Below, one piece after another: positions 10,801-22,800 of a stretch of 64,000 bases of DNA. The stretch's first letter is position 1. Every line of letters starts with the position of its first letter. A model generated the notes under the pieces. The model did no database searches. It saw only the letters and a program-made list of their open reading frames with translations, and was not told where the DNA came from. The position numbers and the translations under genes were made by a program. Source of the stretch: Heligmosomoides polygyrus polygyrus (Eukaryota; Nematoda; Chromadorea; Rhabditida; Heligmosomidae); assembly GCA_947396885.1 (NCBI GenBank), contig OX377201.1, positions 26,699,923 through 26,763,922 on the forward strand, written 5' to 3'.

Positions 10801-13800
10801 GGTTCAGCTTCCACCAATTCCTTCAACTTGTCGTCCAGGATCGCTCTAGGTCAACCGCTGCGGGGAGGGGGTCGTCTTCGAGGCCGAAATCTCCGGTCCG
10901 AAATTTACTGAACCACTGACGCACAGTGCTTTCTCCAACACTATTAGGCTCCCATACTTGATTGATTTATCGAGCTCAGCGGATTGTCCCAATTTGAAGT
11001 TGAAATAAAACGTCATTCGGAATTGCTCCTTCGACATACTCCAATAAGCCCTTCAAGAACAGGACTATAAAACAACGTTGAGACATAAGTTATTTATTCA
11101 GATAGAGCGAAAAGTTCCATACAGAAAGTAGCATTAATGCGCAGTGCAAGTTGAATTTTTACTTAATAACAGACGAATTAAAAGAGTAACACAAAACACT
11201 GCACAAAGCTTTCCGGACAACCTAGTGGAATACGTAGCGCTGCGAGGATTCAGTAGCGTCAACTGTTGACCCTAGCCTTCATCTTCTGAATACATCTCTT
11301 TCTCAATATTTCATTTCAAATTCTCAAATTGTGCAGTCTAGAATGGTTAAGTATATTATTTCAGCTGGCGAACGTCCAGCGCGAAAACTTCCATGATTGT
11401 GGCTATTCGGTTCTCCTCCGTGCTTGTTTGCAACATCGAGGCCATTACGACTGTTCACTAGAGCTGATTTTTTAGGAAAGCGCCACCCCTGTTGAAAATA
11501 CGGTAAGGCGGTAAATTTGAATCTAAAATTTCCAGGAGTTAAGCACCGCACTCTGTACACGAGCACAATCTAAGCTACAAGACGACGGGGCAAATCTCGT
11601 AAGCAGAGCTATACCTCTTTAATTGTGCTCCTGACGGTGCGCTCGTCGAACTTTTCGTTGAGCATTGAGTAGAGCGATCGTGCAATGCAGAACGTGTCCA
11701 CCCAGTCACATCGGCAGACCGATCTCACTTGCTTCACAATCTGTAACGCATGCGCCATCCTCACGAACCTTTCGTTTTCGAACCAACAGTGCTCTCCGTT
11801 TAAAACCAAGGACTCTTCACGGAAATTTATTAGAAGCTGGAGTGACAAGGTACTGAAGTAATCTGTTTATGCTAGGTGCTTTGCTGCACTCCAGACGAAA
11901 AATGGAACAGCGCAAATTTTGTAGCGTACCTTTTTCTTCGCATAACCAGGGGATAACTGCTAGGGTTCAGCTAAGAAAAGCCAATAGTAGGAAATTCAGA
12001 GTTCACGCTTTCGTTTGAATCGATCTGTCCATCTGATTCAATTTACAACAGGAATGTGAACGAAACAATGAATGTGGACAGACTCGTATCTACTGTAAGA
12101 TCCCAAACTCGCTCGGTCCAGCTGCACCGCGTGTGTTGTGTGAATGCACACAAACACCGCATTTGACGACACCGCCCTAGAAATGCACCTCAGCACACGT
12201 GAGCTGCGTTAGCGTCGACGTTGGCATTCGATCGATGCGCATTGGTCTCTTGTGTGCCCGCGGTGGCCTGGCTGCCAGACTTGTCGTGGCGCAGTGGGTA
12301 GAGGGGCGGGTTCAGGCTTGGAGGTCAGAGGTTCGGTTCCTAAGCATGGTGGTGTTTTTGCATTTCATTCAACTGGCTGGATGAGGTTCAGGGGTTTTAA
12401 CGTCTGTTCAATTTTCAGGCGTTTTCTGCTCATTTCCCAGCTGTATGCTTCTGCAGAACCCGGCTGCAGACTTCCCCCTGAGCGACGGAAGCGGTTTCCA
12501 CACGAGCAGCTTGGATCGCACCCACCCTGGAGTCCCTTCCCTAGCCTGATGGATCGCACCCACCCTGGAGTCCCTTCCCTAGCCTAGTTCTGCGCTCGAA
12601 GAGCGCAGAACCCAGCCGCGGACTCCTTCTGATCGACGAAATCAGTCTCCACACCGGCAGCTTGTATCGCACATACCCTGTAGTCCCTTCCCTAGCCAAG
12701 TTCTGCGCTCGAAGAGCGCAGAACCCAATCGCGGGACTCCTGATCGACGAAATCAGTCTCCACACCGGCAGCTTGGATCGCACGTACCCTGGAGTCCCTT
12801 CCCTAGCCTAGTTCTGCGCTCGAAGAGCGCAGAACCCAGCCGCGGACTCTTCCTGATCGAGGAATGCAGTTGGTTTTGTTTTTTTTTCGATTTTTGGACG
12901 ACGCCGTCGAATTCAGTGTGTCGTGTGCATTCACACAACACACGCGGTGCAGCTGGACCGAGCGCGCTTGGGACCGTAGTCGTATCTACACAGCTTCGCC
13001 GTCGTCACGACGAAGTTTTAACCCATCATGTCCTTAGCATTCATTAAGATGGCTCTGGTAAAAACAAAACCTTCATAATTATTCATTTGTCGATGAACTG
13101 GCCCTTGGCGCGATATCTCCAATATACAGCTCCATATAGAATCTACCTCGGAAAGACAGCTTCACTATGAAACACCTTTTAGCCAGATATATACCATTTT
13201 CTCGTCGAATTGGACACCTTTTAAATCAAATTGGACCTTTTCGAAGCCAACCTAAAGCTCCGTTTATAGTTCTCGAGCGACGCGATGGCACGTATAGTGG
13301 CCAAATTGATCGATCGCGTCGCTCGATCAATTTGGCCACTATGCGAGCCATCGCGTCGCTCGGCGTCGAAGTATAAACGGGTCTTAAGACTTCTGAAATA
13401 AAAGAATTTTCCAAATCAAAATGAGCTTTCTCTACACTAAATTGAAGGCTCTCCAAAAGGGTTAGAATAATTTTTTGTTCAAGGAAAATTTCAGTATGAC
13501 TTCTATGAAGTTTTAGATCAACAACCCAATAAGTGAATACATTGTTTAAAATTTTATAACATTTTTTGAGGAAAAATAAGGGTTCGGAGTTTGTTTTGAA
13601 GAACGGAAGGCAGCTATTTTTTGTGTCAAAAAGAGATTGCGTCGTGGGTTCTTCTAAGATGTCGCGATTTTTATTCGATTGATAGCCGGGTTTTTGTTTG
13701 CATGAAGTTTGGCACCTGTTAACGATATATCAACAACAACTGTGAAGAACACACGCATCCTCACTCCAATGGTTTTTGTAAGTGACATTTACACTATCAA

Positions 13801-16800
13801 TCAAACAAAAGTCGCGGAAAACTTTTTGAGTGCATGGCGCGATCTGATCTTTTGCTGTACAAGCTTGCTACTTGGCTGGTCTTTGCATCAAAATACAATT
13901 TCATTTGTTATTCCTTTCTAAAAATAAGAATTTTATAAAATTCATACACTTATTGGGACAGGTGAAGTAAAAAATTTCGAAGAAAGTTATACTAAATTTT
14001 TCTTGAATAAAAAGCTAACCATCCTATTAAGTCTGCAGTTCAACCTGTTTAGAGATCATTGCGGTGTGAAAGAGTTCGCTTTGATTTCAAAAACCTTAGC
14101 CTAGCTCAGAAGAGTATCCAATTTGATTTGAAAAGTGTCCAACTCGTGAAAATGATATTTATACCCTTTTCAGGTCGAATTGGACACTTTTCACGTCAAA
14201 TTGGACACTCTTCTAAGCTCGTCTAAGACTTTTTAAATCAAAGAGAACCTTCCGAATTGCAACAACCTTTATACAGGTCGAACTAGAGACCCAATAAAAC
14301 GGTTAGAAAAAGATTTCGTTAAAGGAAAATTTAGAATAACTTTTTTTGAGTTTTTTTTTTTACTTTAGCTGCCTGAATGAGGGTAATAATTTTATAAAAT
14401 TTTTACTTTTGGAGAAAAAATAACAATTTGTATTTCCTTTTAAAGCGCAAAGCAGCAACCATAAACTGCACTAAAAGGCCGGACTGCGCCATGCACTCGA
14501 AAAGCTCGTCGCGATTTTTATTTCATTGACAGATGCTGTTTACAGGAAACAGCATCTAAAAACCTTTATCTGTTAACCAATTTCTGGCTTTTTTCTTTAA
14601 AACAAGCTATAAAGCATTATTTTTCCACAAAAAATTAAAATTTTATAAAATTTCAAACAAAGTGTTCACTAATTGGGTAAGTGAATTAAAGGTTTAAAGA
14701 AATCATGCTGAAGTTTTCCTCGAGCAAAAAAACTGTAGACAATGCAAAAGTGCAATTGTTAAGAACGCACGTACCTCGTAGTTCCATGTAAATAGCATTT
14801 ACACTATCTGTATCACCTGTATCACCTGTCGTCCCGTTGATCATCGACTTGCTCGAGCGGGCGCCAGCAGCGTCTCCATTCGTCCCTGTCGCGTGCCAGA
14901 GTGGTCCAATGGATCCTCCTCGCTCGAGAGACACGAAGAGCGTCATATCGGTCGTTCAGGGCTTTCACGAAGAAGTCCGACCAACGCGTTGGTGGGCGTC
15001 CTGGTGTTCTTTTGACATCCCGCGGAATCCAATCTGTGACGGCTCTCGTCCAGCGGGTGTCTGCGAATCGCATTACGTGGCCGGCCCACCTAATTTTCGA
15101 CGACTTGGCCCATGCGACAGCGTCTCTGATCTTCGATCGTCGGCGAAGCTCGGAACTCCGGAGGCCTTCTCTCACTTGCGTGAGTCGTGTCACTCCGAGC
15201 ATCGTCCTCTCGATTCCACGTTGCGCGACGCTGATCGCGTGTTCATCCTGCTTTCGTATAGCCCAGGTCTCTGAGGCGTATGTTAGGGCAGGAAGAACAG
15301 TGGAGTCGAATAGGTGGGCACGGAGTCGGACGTTCTTCGTTTTCTTCACGACTTCTTCGACGCTCTTGAAAGCTCCCCAAGCCGCTCGTTTCCTCCTGCT
15401 CAGCTCTGGTGCTAGGTCGTTGGTCATGTTGACTTCGCGACCCAGATACACATAGCTGGAGCATTCGGAGATGTTCGTTCCGTTGAGCGAGAATGGGGCA
15501 TCAGAAACCATCCGTTCTTCATGAACATCGTCTTCGTAAGATTCAGCTGCAGTCCAACGCTTCCACATACACGATCGAAGTCGGCCAGCATTCGTTCCGC
15601 CTGACTGATGCTCGGTGTTATGAGCACGATGTCGTCAGCGAAGCGAAGATGGTGCAGTTGCCGGCCGTCGACCTTCACTCCCATGTCTTCCCATTCTAGT
15701 TCGCGCATGACGTGTTCGAGGGTGGCGCTGAAGAGCTTCGGGGATATGGTATCCCCTTGTCGAACCCCTCTCTTCACGTCAATGACGACGTCGTTGTAGA
15801 ATGGTGAGATCTTGGTCGTGAATCCACTGTACAGCTCTCGAAGGACTCTGATGTACTGAGTAGGAACGCCCTGGGTGAGCAGGGCTTTCATGACCGCTTC
15901 AGTCTCGACGGAGTCGAATGCCTTCTTCAGGTCGATGAACGTAAGGCACAGCGGCAGCTTGTACTCTCGCGACACTTCGATGAGCTTCGTAATGGTGTGT
16001 ATGTGGTCGATCGTGCTGAATCCTCTCCGAAATCCTGCTTGTTCGCATGGCTGTCCTTCGTCCAGCGTCCTACTAATCCTATTCAGGATGACTCGAGTGA
16101 ACAGCTTGTAGACTACGGACAACAGGCAGATCGGGCGATAGTTGCCAATGTCGTGCACGTCTCCCTTCTTGTACAGCAAAACGGTCTTGCTGGTCTTCCA
16201 CTGAGATGGAACCTTGCATTCGGACAGGTAGCGTGTGAAGAGCCGCGCCAAGGTGTTGATGAGCGCTGGCGGGAGGTTCTTCAGGTGTTCAGCTCTGATC
16301 CTGTCAGGACCGGGTGCTGTACGTTTCTTCACCGACGAGATGGCGTGTCGGATTTCGGAAGAGAGAACAGAGGGGACGACGTATCCATCCTGCGGAAGAT
16401 GGCATGGGGGCAGGTGGACGTGGCTATCGAAGAGATCGGAGTAGAAGTCGTGGATGACTTTCTCCATGGTCCTTCTGGAAGAGGTGATGGTTCCGTCAGG
16501 ACGTCGGAGAGCGGTCATCTTGGTCTTGAAGTTGGCGAAGTTCCGGCGGGCATTGCGGATGCTCAACCCTGCCTCTGCTGCTTCAGCCAACACTTCCGCC
16601 CTTCTCTCCTTCAGATCTTCCTTTATCGCCGCTCTGCATAGCTTTGCAAGCTCGGACGTCAGTTGGTAGTTGCCTGACGCTCGTGCTGCTCCACGCTGGC
16701 GTATCAGCTCGAGAGTTTCCGGAGACAGGCGTCTCTTGGTGGTCTTCAAGCTCTCGGCTCCCTTAGCACTATCGTGGAGATGGTGCACGAAGCGATCGTA

Positions 16801-19800
16801 TTCCTCGTCGACGTTGTCCATGACGGCATCTTCCCAAAGGCCGACAAGAGAGGTGTAGAGATCCCAGTTGATGGTCGTTCTGGGATTCCTCTTCTTGAAC
16901 TTCGCGGCCTTCTCTCCTTGACGCGAAAAGCGGAACCTCGCGCGAAGGAGGCGGTGGTCCGATCCCGTGTAGAACTTGGGGACAACGGAGACATCGGTCA
17001 GGCAATACTTGACCGATGGTGTGTATGTGGTCGATCGTGCTGAATCCTCTCCGAAATCCTGCTTGTTCGCATGGCTGTCCTTCGTCCAGCGTCCTACTAA
17101 TCCTATTCAGGATGACTCGAGTGAACAGCTTGTAGACTACGGACAACAGGCAGATCGGGCGATAGTTGCCAATGTCGTGCACGTCTCCCTTCTTGTACAG
17201 CAAAACGGTCTTGCTGGTCTTCCACTGAGATGGAACCTTGCATTCGGACAGGTAGCGTGTGAAGAGCCGCGCCAAGGTGTTGATGAGCGCTGGCGGGAGG
17301 TTCTTCAGGTGTTCAGCTCTGATCCTGTCAGGACCGGGTGCTGTACGTTTCTTCACCGACGAGATGGCGTGTCGGATTTCGGAAGAGAGAACAGAGGGGA
17401 CGACGTATCCATCCTGCGGAAGATGGCATGGGGGCAGGTGGACGTGGCTATCGAAGAGATCGGAGTAGAAGTCGTGGATGACTTTCTCCATGGTCCTTCT
17501 GGAAGAGGTGATGGTTCCGTCAGGACGTCGGAGAGCGGTCATCTTGGTCTTGAAGTTGGCGAAGTTCCGGCGGGCATTGCGGATGCTCAACCCTGCCTCT
17601 GCTGCTTCAGCCAACACTTCCGCCCTTCTCTCCTTCAGATCTTCCTTTATCGCCGCTCTGCATAGCTTTGCAAGCTCGGACGTCAGTTGGTAGTTGCCTG
17701 ACGCTCGTGCTGCTCCACGCTGGCGTATCAGCTCGAGAGTTTCCGGAGACAGGCGTCTCTTGGTGGTCTTCAAGCTCTCGGCTCCCTTAGCACTATCGTG
17801 GAGATGGTGCACGAAGCGATCGTATTCCTCGTCGACGTTGTCCATGACGGCATCTTCCCAAAGGCCGACAAGAGAGGTGTAGAGATCCCAGTTGATGGTC
17901 GTTCTGGGATTCCTCTTCTTGAACTTCGCGGCCTTCTCTCCTTGACGCGAAAAGCGGAACCTCGCGCGAAGGAGGCGGTGGTCCGATCCCGTGTAGAACT
18001 TGGGGACAACGGAGACATCGGTCAGGCAATACTTGCGATTGAAGATGATGTGGTCGATCTCGTTGTGGAACTGGCCACCGGGGGATTCCCAGGTCCATCG
18101 TAGGGAGGGAGGCTTCTGGAACTGCGAGTTTCCATGGATGGTCTTGGTCGACATGATAAACTCAGACAGCCTTTCACCTTGCTCGTTCCACTCCAAACCG
18201 TGGGTTCCGATGTGAAGTTCTTCCGACGACCTTCGTGGCCCGATCTTGGCGTTGAAGTCGCCGACGATCACCTTGTAGAAGGTGTGATCTTCCTTATAGA
18301 ACTTCTCCAGCTCCACGTAGAAGGCCTCGACGTCTTCGTCGTCGTAGTCGGATGTTGGGGCATACGCGACGAACACAGTCAAGGCTGGCACGGAGCCACA
18401 TCGCTTCAGTCGCAGACGTCCGATTCGGCTTGTCAGAGACTCGTACGAATCGATGTTCATGGCCAAGTGCGTGTTGACGAGGACACCAACGCCGCCTACT
18501 CCCCTGCTGTCGCATGTTCCGAGGAACAGTTCTTCTCCGGAGTCGTAGGCGGCGTGTAGGGGGTGGTGTCTTCTCGTCTCGGTCAGTCCGATGACGTCGT
18601 ACTTGATCTTCCTGGCTTGCGTCATCAGGTCCTCGACGGATGCTTCCGACGCAAGCGTGCGGGCGTTGTAAGTACAGATCGTCATCCTAGTCCTTCTCAG
18701 TTTGCGCAGCCTGGTTAGGCCCTGAGATTTTAGCAGCCTCTCCGTACTCGTCCTTCCCATCGCTGCAGAAATGGGGGCTCTTTCGGGGTCAGGGGAATGA
18801 GGCCCTTTAGTGCTGCTGTGTTTGACTGGAATACAACACGGGTAGCTAGTCAGGCTCTGTCGTGCGGGCGGGGTACTCCGGGCAGCCAGCCAGACTGCCC
18901 GAAGGGACGGGGCGAGACTTAAGGCGGCCTCGAATCGCCTTACATGTACTCCCAGTCTACCGAGTGCAAGCTTTTGGCCGAGCCGACACAGTTACAATCC
19001 GCACAGTCACGGACACATCCGCGCACACTGTGCACGAACATGCCGCTCCCACGCACAAGGAACGCATCGACCCGACACAGCAGGAGCAAGGAGTCCATCC
19101 CCTGCATCCCACCTGCGTCTCTGGGCAGTACACGGTCGCATTTGGTTCGCGTTTAATTCCCCTATCCACCACCCGGGGACGCGCCACGTGGCCCTGCGAC
19201 AAGCGGCCCGAGATCCCTCTTAACAAGAGAGCCCGAAGGCTCTCTATCGAGGGAGATCCGTGGATTTACATTTACATTTACACTATCTATCAAATAAAAA
19301 TCGCGACGAGCTTTCCGAGTGCGTGGCGCAATTCGGTCTCTTAGTACACTTTATGGTTGCTGCTTTGCTGCGCTATAAAACAAAATACAAATTGTTATTT
19401 TTTCCAAAAGTAAAAGCTTTATAAAATTATTACACTCATTGGGGCAGCTAAAGTAAAAAAAAATTCAAAAAAGTTATTCTAAATTTTCCTTAAACAAAAA
19501 TTTTCTCTAACCATTTTAATGAGACTGTAGTTCAACCTGTATAAAGGTTGTTGCAATTCGGAAAGTTCTCTTTGATTTAAAAAGTCTTAGGCGAGCTTAG
19601 AAGAGTGTCCAATTTGACGTGAAAAGTGTCCAATTCGACCTGAAATGGTATTTATATATGGGATTCGATACATACACAAAGGCGATAACATCTGGACTTC
19701 AGTGTTAGGGGAATGGCCAAGAACACCTATCGTCAAGGTAGCAATTGGGTAGGGAAAATAGCAGCATTGTTACTTTAAAAAATTAAAAACCCATCGGTAG

Positions 19801-22800
19801 TGTTCCCATTGAAAATTATTCCAGAAAAAATCCCAACTCACAGCTGATATGATCATAGCCTGCATGTCTCTCATAAAAGCGTCGTTCAAGCGATTGTTGG
19901 CGAGCAGAATCATTTTCACCACGTCGTCGTCGGATGGCTCTGGCTCGGTGACGTGACCGTCGACAAGCTGGTAATCGGTCGACCGCGTTGTAATTAGGCA
20001 TCGCAACAGCACCATGGCCTTGAAAAAACCAAGTGCTTTTGCCAGTTAGACGAAAGGGTGTGACAGATGAAGGCGCTCCGTATTGCCAGATAAGGGCTTG
20101 CCGATTCGCATCCTCTAGCAACTTCCTTCGCGATGTCAAAGTGCATTCGTGTATAAAACTCTACAAAATGGTAAAGTCAGAATGTGCTGCTTCACGGTAT
20201 CCCTCCAGAACCGCGATTCAGCAACGTTACAGCGGATCCACAATACAAGGGTCTTATGGAGAAACTACCGCGAATTCTGATTCATCGAAAACGCTGTGAA
20301 ACTAGCAGAGTCTAGAATTCGACCGAGAGCTGGAGCTACGTCGTATCTTTTACAGGGAACTTCGCAGAGATTTCACCGTAAAGATTGTTGTTAAGTGGCG
20401 TTTTCAGGATTTTCGGCCGTAATTTCTCTATCAAACTGCTGTAAGTCGTTGATAAACCTGGCCCCAGCAGCTACTATACACTTTACATATGATAGTGTTA
20501 AAGTGTTTACAGCATCAGCAATCACAAAATAAAACCCACCTTTACATCCCTGTTTAACCGAGGTAAAGCCGTTTACTCAAACATTACACTGTACATTAAT
20601 TACCCGCCGAATTCTACGAGACCACATAAATTACCGGTCCATACCACTAATAACGTCATATTTGGAATAAAAGTAAAAGTACTAACGATCAGTGTTGACG
20701 AAACATTCAGAGTTGCGCCACACGATGTGCTGAAAGCATTTTATATGTGAACTTAGTCCTTGTATTGCTCGACTTATGAGGACGATTTTCTAAAAGGGTT
20801 CGAATTCTAACCTGAAATAAGTGTTATCCCGTACTACGTACGGCTTGAGCTGGTCCTTCGGTGCACTACGGGGAGTATTTAAGGAAGTTGATCTAGCAGA
20901 AGCGTTAGCCAATAAAACGTCTGTGGGATGTGCCATGCACTCCCCCTGCATGCACTCTACAGCACACAGTGGAGAAGTTGCGGTGGTCAACTGATAGACA
21001 GGTCAGTGTTTTGTCCTCCCTACACAAGTCTGGTACCAATTACTGATCTACCGATCTTGAGGTAATGGAAGCCATGGCTACCCTGGGCGGGAAACCCAAA
21101 ACAGATTTCTGGAACAGGATGCACGCGACAGCCGGCTCTTCCTCCGACTGCGCTACGACTCTTCCAATATGAGAATGATACAACTGTTTACTGGATTATG
21201 AACTGGACAAAGCTTTGACATCGCCCACGCTGCTGAACCATACGCCTCATTGAAGAATTACACCAAAGTTCATTCAGCTTCCATCAAAATCACTTTTCTT
21301 TCAATGACCATCAATGGCGAAGACGGACAGGTGTCTACCTTGAATCAACTTTAGGTTCTTGTAGGCCAGCTCGACCACATTGTAGCGCAGTCGAGGAGGC
21401 GTCGCTTTGCCGCATCCACCCGAATCGAGGATCTTGGCCCGAGTTCTGCCCAGCCGAACCAAGCATTCCATCCCACATAGGCGAAAAGTTAGTGCCAAAT
21501 TTGCCAATTTTAGAGGCCAAAAACACATTCAACCCGCCTCTAGCCGCAGAAATAGAATGCGTGGCACCTCCTTCACAGGAATTTAATGACGCCGAATTGC
21601 CTTCTTCTCCGGCCGTCGAAGCAAATTTCAACCCACTGGAATACGAGAAATAGCATTATATATTTGTGTGAGAAGAATAATACCCAGCCTAGCCATGCAA
21701 ATTACTTTGAAAATGGACAAGCATGCATTCTGTTAGGTTGTCGCTTAAGTCCCTCCGTTTCTTTCAACGATTCATTGCGGATTTCGCCACCGGTCTCTTG
21801 CATAACGCTGCATAGATTTCGAAAGAGAATGACTTGCTCTATCAGAGCATTATTGCATTTTTTTCATCCTGAATTTTCTCAATTTTTAGGTCGTTGAAGT
21901 GAAAAGTGAAAAAGTGGCCATTTGCGCACTTGTTCTCTCCACTTAGGTTTGGAATTTTTTGCGCACAGCTTTCATAGCATTTGGAAGACAATGTTCTGTA
22001 CTACAAGAATACGTGTTGGTCCTGTTTGTTCACTTGTCCTTTATTGATTTTTAGGCCATCGAAATGGGACCACCGACTTTTCCGTCCGAATTTTTACCGA
22101 CAGCTCTGTTCTGTGGTTGGACTTTTTGGCTTGACGTTATATGTCGTTCGAAAGAGGATGTCTTGCTCAGTAAGAATTTGTGCCGCGTGTGCTGGCTTAC
22201 GCTGATTTCTGTTGAATATCAACAACTGAACAAGGAGGAGTTGTTGGTGAAGATGATTTTTTTCTTTTTGGAATTTTGTTGATATTCAACAGAAATCAGC
22301 ATGAGCCAATAAACACGACATAAATTCTTACTGAGCAAGACATCTTCTTTCAAACAACATATAACATCAAGCAAAAAAGTCCAACCACAGGGCAGGAATT
22401 GTCGGTGAAAATAAATCTTCTCCTTCGGACGTTCCAATTTGATGGCCTAAAAATCAAAAAAGGACAAGTGAGCAAATAGGACAAACACGTATTCTTGTAG
22501 TACAGAACATTGTCTTCCAAATTCTATGAAATGCTGCGCAAAAATTCAAAACCTAAGCGGAGAGATGCGACTGCGCAGATGGCCACTTTTTCATTTTTCG
22601 CTTTAACGACCTAAAAATTGATAAAATTCAGGATGGAAAAAGAAATCCAATACATGCTCTGATAGAGCAAATCATTCTCTTTCGAAGGCGGTATAGCGCT
22701 ATGCAATAGACCGCCGGCGAAATCCGCAACGAGTCGTGAAAAAAAAACCGGCAGGGACTTATGGGACAACCTAATAATTGCCTTCGTGCAAAAGTGGAAT

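Larger units (their letters stand above)
12100..12990. mobile_element. Foldback element with internal satellite
   Basis: Terminal inverted repeats of about 70 bp: TCGGTCCAGCTGCACCGCG at about 12115 and its complement at about 12945, each followed by a GTGTTGTGTGAATGCACAC block. Between them lie a tRNA-like stretch (12284-12345) and a 112-bp tandem repeat with a central palindrome. No coding capacity. It is in intron 3 of the TBC1D7-like gene. Confidence 0.75.
14810..19274 (-). mobile_element. RTE LINE, nearly full length, 14-bp target site duplication
   Basis: Exact 14-bp duplications CATTTACACTATCT flank it at 14796-14809 and 19275-19288. The 3' end on the minus strand is (GGTGATACA)n, usual for RTE. 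A GC-rich 5' leader (18761-19274) precedes an ORF beginning [12 protein letters not shown] with endonuclease and RT domains. The 5' leader contains the hairpin GAGAGCCCGAAGGCTCTC. The clear TSD marks a recent insertion, but the ORF is broken by an internal duplication and a one-base deletion. Confidence 0.92.
14154..19658. mobile_element. Palindromic MITE, TTGGACAC family, copy C, split by RTE
   Basis: Left part 14154-14809 starts TTTCAGGTCGAATTGGACAC; right part 19275-19658 ends with the complement GTGTCCAATTCGACCTGAAA. The arms pair over about 350 bp (AGTTCAACCTGTATAAAGG in one, its diverged complement in the other). The RTE at 14810-19274 is inserted between them. Confidence 0.75.

Noticed and set aside
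12480..12865. CRISPR array
   Set aside because: Repeats of about 112 bp are nearly continuous with no unique spacers, and the genome is eukaryotic. It is a satellite.
15997..17665. Plus-strand genes opposite the RTE ORF
   Set aside because: Long plus-strand frames here and in the second copy (for example 16976-17665) are antisense shadows of the RTE reading frame, duplicated with it.
18957..19226. A separate ORF1 in the RTE
   Set aside because: A short minus-strand open frame exists, rich in Cys and Arg, but it has no family resemblance and lies in the GC-rich 5' leader. RTE elements often lack a real ORF1.
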